64,000 bases of DNA, from the NCBI RefSeq assembly GCF_001425625.1, contig NZ_LMCP01000004.1, positions 143,754 to 207,753 on the forward strand, given 5' to 3'. The translations under genes were made by a program, and so were the position numbers. Within the stretch, counting starts at the first letter, position 1. Each line of letters begins with the position of its first letter. Below are positions 61,165 through 64,000 of this stretch, piece by piece. The stretch is from Mesorhizobium sp. Root102. GTDB taxonomy: Bacteria > Pseudomonadota > Alphaproteobacteria > Rhizobiales > Rhizobiaceae. The notes beneath the pieces are model-generated. The model did no database searches. It had not been told where the DNA came from and saw only the letters and a program-made list of their open reading frames with translations.

Positions 61165-61569
61165 CTATCGCTCTTCGGTTGGCTGAGCACCAAGCCATTG
61201 CCACGCCGCGGCTTCCTCGTCCGCCTTGAAATGTCTGAATTCGATGGGCGGTGAGGATGGCAGGAAGCGCTGCGCGTCCGCTATCCAGTCCGGTTCGCCG
61301 ATCGTCGCGCAACGGCCGACATGTTCCAATGCGTGGATGGCGCCCTGCTTCAGGGTCTCGTCCGCGATATGAGCCCAGTCGACGCCCTCATGCTCGACGA
61401 GGCGGACCAGCACATCGATGCGCGGGTGAAGAGCGTAGGCAGCCTCCATCAGCCCAAAAAGGTTTTCGCCATCGGCAGCAGAGACGTGCCCGACGACGTC
61501 GATGGCGAAAAGGTCGTCACGGCTGGTTTCGAGACGGCGGATCGCCGGTACGGTATCGAGAAAATTCAC
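61165..61569 (-). CDS. SpoIIAA/STAS-like protein
   Basis: 134 residues from a GTG at 61569 with AAAGGA six bases upstream; an ATG nine codons earlier lacks a ribosome site. The pattern DLFAIDVVGHVSAADGENLF, HPRIDVLVRL and AWQWLGAQP fits the SpoIIAA-like (STAS/SEC14-type) family of small single-domain proteins. No kinase or phosphatase partner is adjacent. The start region is divergent from pdxJ. Confidence 0.75.
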   Translation of the reverse strand: MNFLDTVPAIRRLETSRDDLFAIDVVGHVSAADGENLFGLMEAAYALHPRIDVLVRLVEHEGVDWAHIADETLKQGAIHALEHVGRCATIGEPDWIADAQRFLPSSPPIEFRHFKADEEAAAWQWLGAQPTEER

Positions 61570-61682
61570 GGGGGTTCCTTTCCCAGGTTCGTTCATCAGG
61601 CTTGGAACACCCGAAACCCCCTGTCTGTTCCCGCCAAAGGCATTATAGGTGGCGCGTCGAATGATTTTACGAGGCCGCCCAC

Positions 61683-62423
61683 ATGCCCGCAAAGCTCTCC
61701 GTCAATCTCAATGCCATCGCCATGCTTCGCAACCGGCGCGACCTGCCGTGGCCTAGCGTCATCGGTCTCGGCCGCATTGCGCTCGCGGCCGGAGCGCATG
61801 GGCTGACGGTGCATCCGCGCCCCGACGAGCGGCACACAAGACACTCCGATCTGCCAGAGATCCGGTCGCTGATCGACGACGAGTTTCCGCGCGCGGAATT
61901 CAACATCGAGGGCTATCCGAGCGAGGATTTCCTGGGGCTTGTGGAAAAGCACCAGCCTGAACAGGTGACCCTGGTGCCGGACGATCCGGCCCAGGCGACA
62001 TCGGACCATGGCTGGAACTTCGCGACCCAGGCCGCGTTCCTCACTCCGATCGTCAAGCGTCTGAAGAAGGGGGGCTTTCGCGTGTCGCTGTTTTCCGATC
62101 CGGACCCCGATTGCGTGGCGGCCGCACGCGACACCGGCGCCGACCGTATCGAGCTCTATACGGGTCCCTACGGCAGCTACTATTCCGACTCCGCCAAGGC
62201 GGCCAAGGAGCTGGAAAGACTGGGAAAAACCGCCGACGCCGCTCTTGCTGCCGGGCTTCAGGTCAATGCCGGGCACGATCTGGTGGTCAGCAACCTGCCG
62301 GCACTTGCCAAGCGCATTCCTGCATTGGCCGAAGTGTCGATCGGACATGGGTTGACAGCCGACGCGTTGGAGTATGGCATGGCCGGCACGGTGGGTCGGT
62401 TCCTCAAGGCCTGCGGCTGGTAG
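61683..62423 (+). CDS. pdxJ: Pyridoxine 5'-phosphate synthase
   Basis: Condenses 1-deoxyxylulose-5-phosphate with 3-amino-2-oxopropyl phosphate to pyridoxine phosphate. 246 residues, a TIM barrel. The opening [20 protein letters not shown], the [10 protein letters not shown] substrate loop, EGYPSEDFL, and [15 protein letters not shown] followed by NAGHDLVV are the family landmarks. It belongs to the DXP-dependent pathway. No acpS follows; kup is next after 99 bases. Confidence 0.96.
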   Translation: MPAKLSVNLNAIAMLRNRRDLPWPSVIGLGRIALAAGAHGLTVHPRPDERHTRHSDLPEIRSLIDDEFPRAEFNIEGYPSEDFLGLVEKHQPEQVTLVPDDPAQATSDHGWNFATQAAFLTPIVKRLKKGGFRVSLFSDPDPDCVAAARDTGADRIELYTGPYGSYYSDSAKAAKELERLGKTADAALAAGLQVNAGHDLVVSNLPALAKRIPALAEVSIGHGLTADALEYGMAGTVGRFLKACGW

Positions 62424-62522
62424 GGGTTGAGCTTGGCACGGCAAAGCATGGCAGCCATCGTGTGCAATTGATATCGTACCGCAGCGTGCGTAATGCACCG
62501 CACGCCTACCGGAGAGTGGTTC

Positions 62523-64000
62523 ATGGCACTTGCCAGTAGCGATAGCGACGCCGAAGCCGTCGCATCGGGCCATCCCGAGGTCGAGCAGCATAGCACCAAG
62601 GTTCTGATGCTGGGCGCATTGGGTGTCGTGTATGGGGATATCGGCACCAGCCCGATCTACGCCTTCCGCGAGGCGCTTCATGCTTCTCCGGGCACGGATA
62701 CGCGCGGTGACGTCTTGGGTGTTCTGTCGCTGATCGTCTGGGCGTTGACCATCATCGTGACCATAAAATATGTCGCCTTCGTGCTGCGCGCCGACAACAA
62801 GGGCGAGGGCGGTACACTGTCGTTGATGTCGCTCGCACGCAGCGCCTATCCAAAAGGCGCGCGACTCATTCTCGGGATCGGGCTCTGCGGCGCGGCGCTG
62901 TTTTTCGGTGACGCGATCATCACGCCGGCCATCTCCGTGCTGTCGGCGGTTGAAGGCCTGGAGGTCGTGACTCCGACATTGGATGCCTATGTTGTGCCCA
63001 TCACCTTGGTTATCCTAGCCGTCCTGTTCTCGGTGCAACGGTTCGGCACCGGAAAGGTCGCAGCTGTGTTCGGTCCGGTGACTGCGTTGTGGTTCCTGGC
63101 CATCGGCGTCGCCGGTGTCTATCATCTGATGGACGACCCGTCGGTCCTGCTGGCGATCAATCCCTACTATGCGGCTGCCTATCTGGTCGGCACACCGACT
63201 GCCGCCTTCGTCACGGTTGGCGCGGTGTTCCTGGCGGTGACCGGGGCGGAGGCGCTTTATGTCGATCTCGGCCATTTCGGACGCAAGCCGATCGTGCTCG
63301 CCTGGCTGGCGATCGTGTTTCCCTGCCTGCTGCTCAACTATTTCGGGCAAGGCGCCTTTGTCCTCGCAAATGGTGGCAGGCCCACCAACCCGTTCTTCCA
63401 GATGCTGCCGGACTGGGTGCTGATGCCGATGGTCGGTCTGGCCACCGCCGCGACCGTCATCGCCAGCCAAGCGGTGATTTCTGGCGCTTTTTCGCTGACT
63501 CGCCAAGCAGTTCAACTGAATCTCCTGCCGCGCATCGAGGTGCAGCACACGTCCGAAATGCAACTCGGGCAAATCTATATGCCGCGCGTCAACCTGCTCA
63601 TCGCGTTGGGGGTGATGTTGCTGGTCGTCGGTTTCGGCAGTTCGAGTTCGCTGGCCTCCGCTTATGGTATCTCGGTGACTGGTGAAATGCTGATGACGAC
63701 GATCCTGCTGTTCGTGGTCATGCGCAAGTTATGGAAATGGAAGCTGGCACTGGCGCTGGCGCTGGCACTGTTGTTCGGCATTATCGATAGCGGCTTCTTC
63801 CTGGCAAATGTCGTGAAGATCTTCGAAGGCGGCTGGGTGTCGATTACCGTTGCCTGCGTCATGGGGTTAGTCATGTCGACGTGGATACGCGGCAGCCGGT
63901 ATCTGTTCGACAAGACCCGCCGCAACGAGATCCCGCTCGATTTCCTCGCAGGCAATCTGTTGAAGAAAAAGCCGCAGCTTGTGTCCGGCACCGCCGTGTT
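62523..64000 (+). CDS. kup: Kup-type potassium uptake transporter (partial, runs off the window)
   Basis: 492 residues are visible from ATG 62523 (GGAGAG upstream); the frame is still open at the window end, where the family usually has ~630. GALGVVYGDIGTSPIYAFRE, LRADNKGEGGTLSLMSLA and FGDAIITPAISVLSAVEGL are the K_trans hallmarks, with twelve expected membrane helices. It takes up K+ with protons. The cytoplasmic C-terminal domain begins near the edge (RGSRYLFDKTRR). No regulatory site was recognised in the 99 bases before it. Confidence 0.94.
   Translation, partial: MALASSDSDAEAVASGHPEVEQHSTKVLMLGALGVVYGDIGTSPIYAFREALHASPGTDTRGDVLGVLSLIVWALTIIVTIKYVAFVLRADNKGEGGTLSLMSLARSAYPKGARLILGIGLCGAALFFGDAIITPAISVLSAVEGLEVVTPTLDAYVVPITLVILAVLFSVQRFGTGKVAAVFGPVTALWFLAIGVAGVYHLMDDPSVLLAINPYYAAAYLVGTPTAAFVTVGAVFLAVTGAEALYVDLGHFGRKPIVLAWLAIVFPCLLLNYFGQGAFVLANGGRPTNPFFQMLPDWVLMPMVGLATAATVIASQAVISGAFSLTRQAVQLNLLPRIEVQHTSEMQLGQIYMPRVNLLIALGVMLLVVGFGSSSSLASAYGISVTGEMLMTTILLFVVMRKLWKWKLALALALALLFGIIDSGFFLANVVKIFEGGWVSITVACVMGLVMSTWIRGSRYLFDKTRRNEIPLDFLAGNLLKKKPQLVSGTAV

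Overview
The window is about 64 kb of GC-rich chromosome from an alphaproteobacterium of the order Rhizobiales. It most likely comes from Mesorhizobium or a close Phyllobacteriaceae relative. The evidence is a two-piece, circularly permuted ssrA gene whose tag reads ANDNYAEARLAA, small Rhizobiales families (DUF4169, DUF2853, SspB-type ClpXP adaptor), an aerobic-type cobF, and several kinds of short palindromic repeat. No phage, plasmid, transposase, CRISPR array or rRNA/tRNA gene was seen. Gene identities come from reading the translated sequence by eye; no database search was run.

Layout, left to right. 1-11 kb: tail of a sugar ABC permease, a UvrD-type helicase carrying an odd insert, membrane PQQ glucose dehydrogenase, a Tat-exported dienelactone-hydrolase-like protein, a LOV blue-light histidine kinase coupled to a response regulator, and an EamA exporter divergent from an Lrp/AsnC regulator. 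11-25 kb: thioesterase, D-lactate dehydrogenase-like flavoprotein, Dyp peroxidase, giant AsmA protein, ECF sigma factor with SnoaL tail, MarR divergent from a ClC transporter with a perfect palindrome between them, RHH/DUF4169/SspB, and TetR divergent from a Bcr/CflA efflux pump with another perfect palindrome. 25-34 kb: ssrA, thyA, a MITE-like element beside a truncated molbindin gene, modABC plus a one-domain ModE, cobF, and DUF4424-dihydrofolate reductase.

34-45 kb: hflK-hflC-DUF2065-degP envelope proteolysis cluster, serB and miaA starting on overlapping ATGs, a diguanylate cyclase, a second MITE-like copy, a HerA-type ATPase, and an XRE-cupin regulator followed by a frameshifted small gene. 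45-50 kb: a LysR regulator divergent from a TmpA/TmpB-like pair (2-oxoglutarate dioxygenase plus HD-domain mixed-valent di-iron oxygenase), facing an FAD monooxygenase. 50-64 kb: ilvB-ilvN preceded by a leader peptide and attenuator, LysE exporter, RND efflux pair, cobalt-type nitrile hydratase operon, a broken small ORF, a RecD-like helicase, pdxJ and the start of kup.

Most of the region is ordinary housekeeping and accessory chromosome. The best candidates for new biology are the TmpAB-like phosphonate oxygenase locus, the MITE-like repeat family and its link to the broken molbindin gene, the insert in the UvrD helicase core, and two small genes that look freshly damaged (frameshift at about 44.04 kb, in-frame amber at 59.7 kb).
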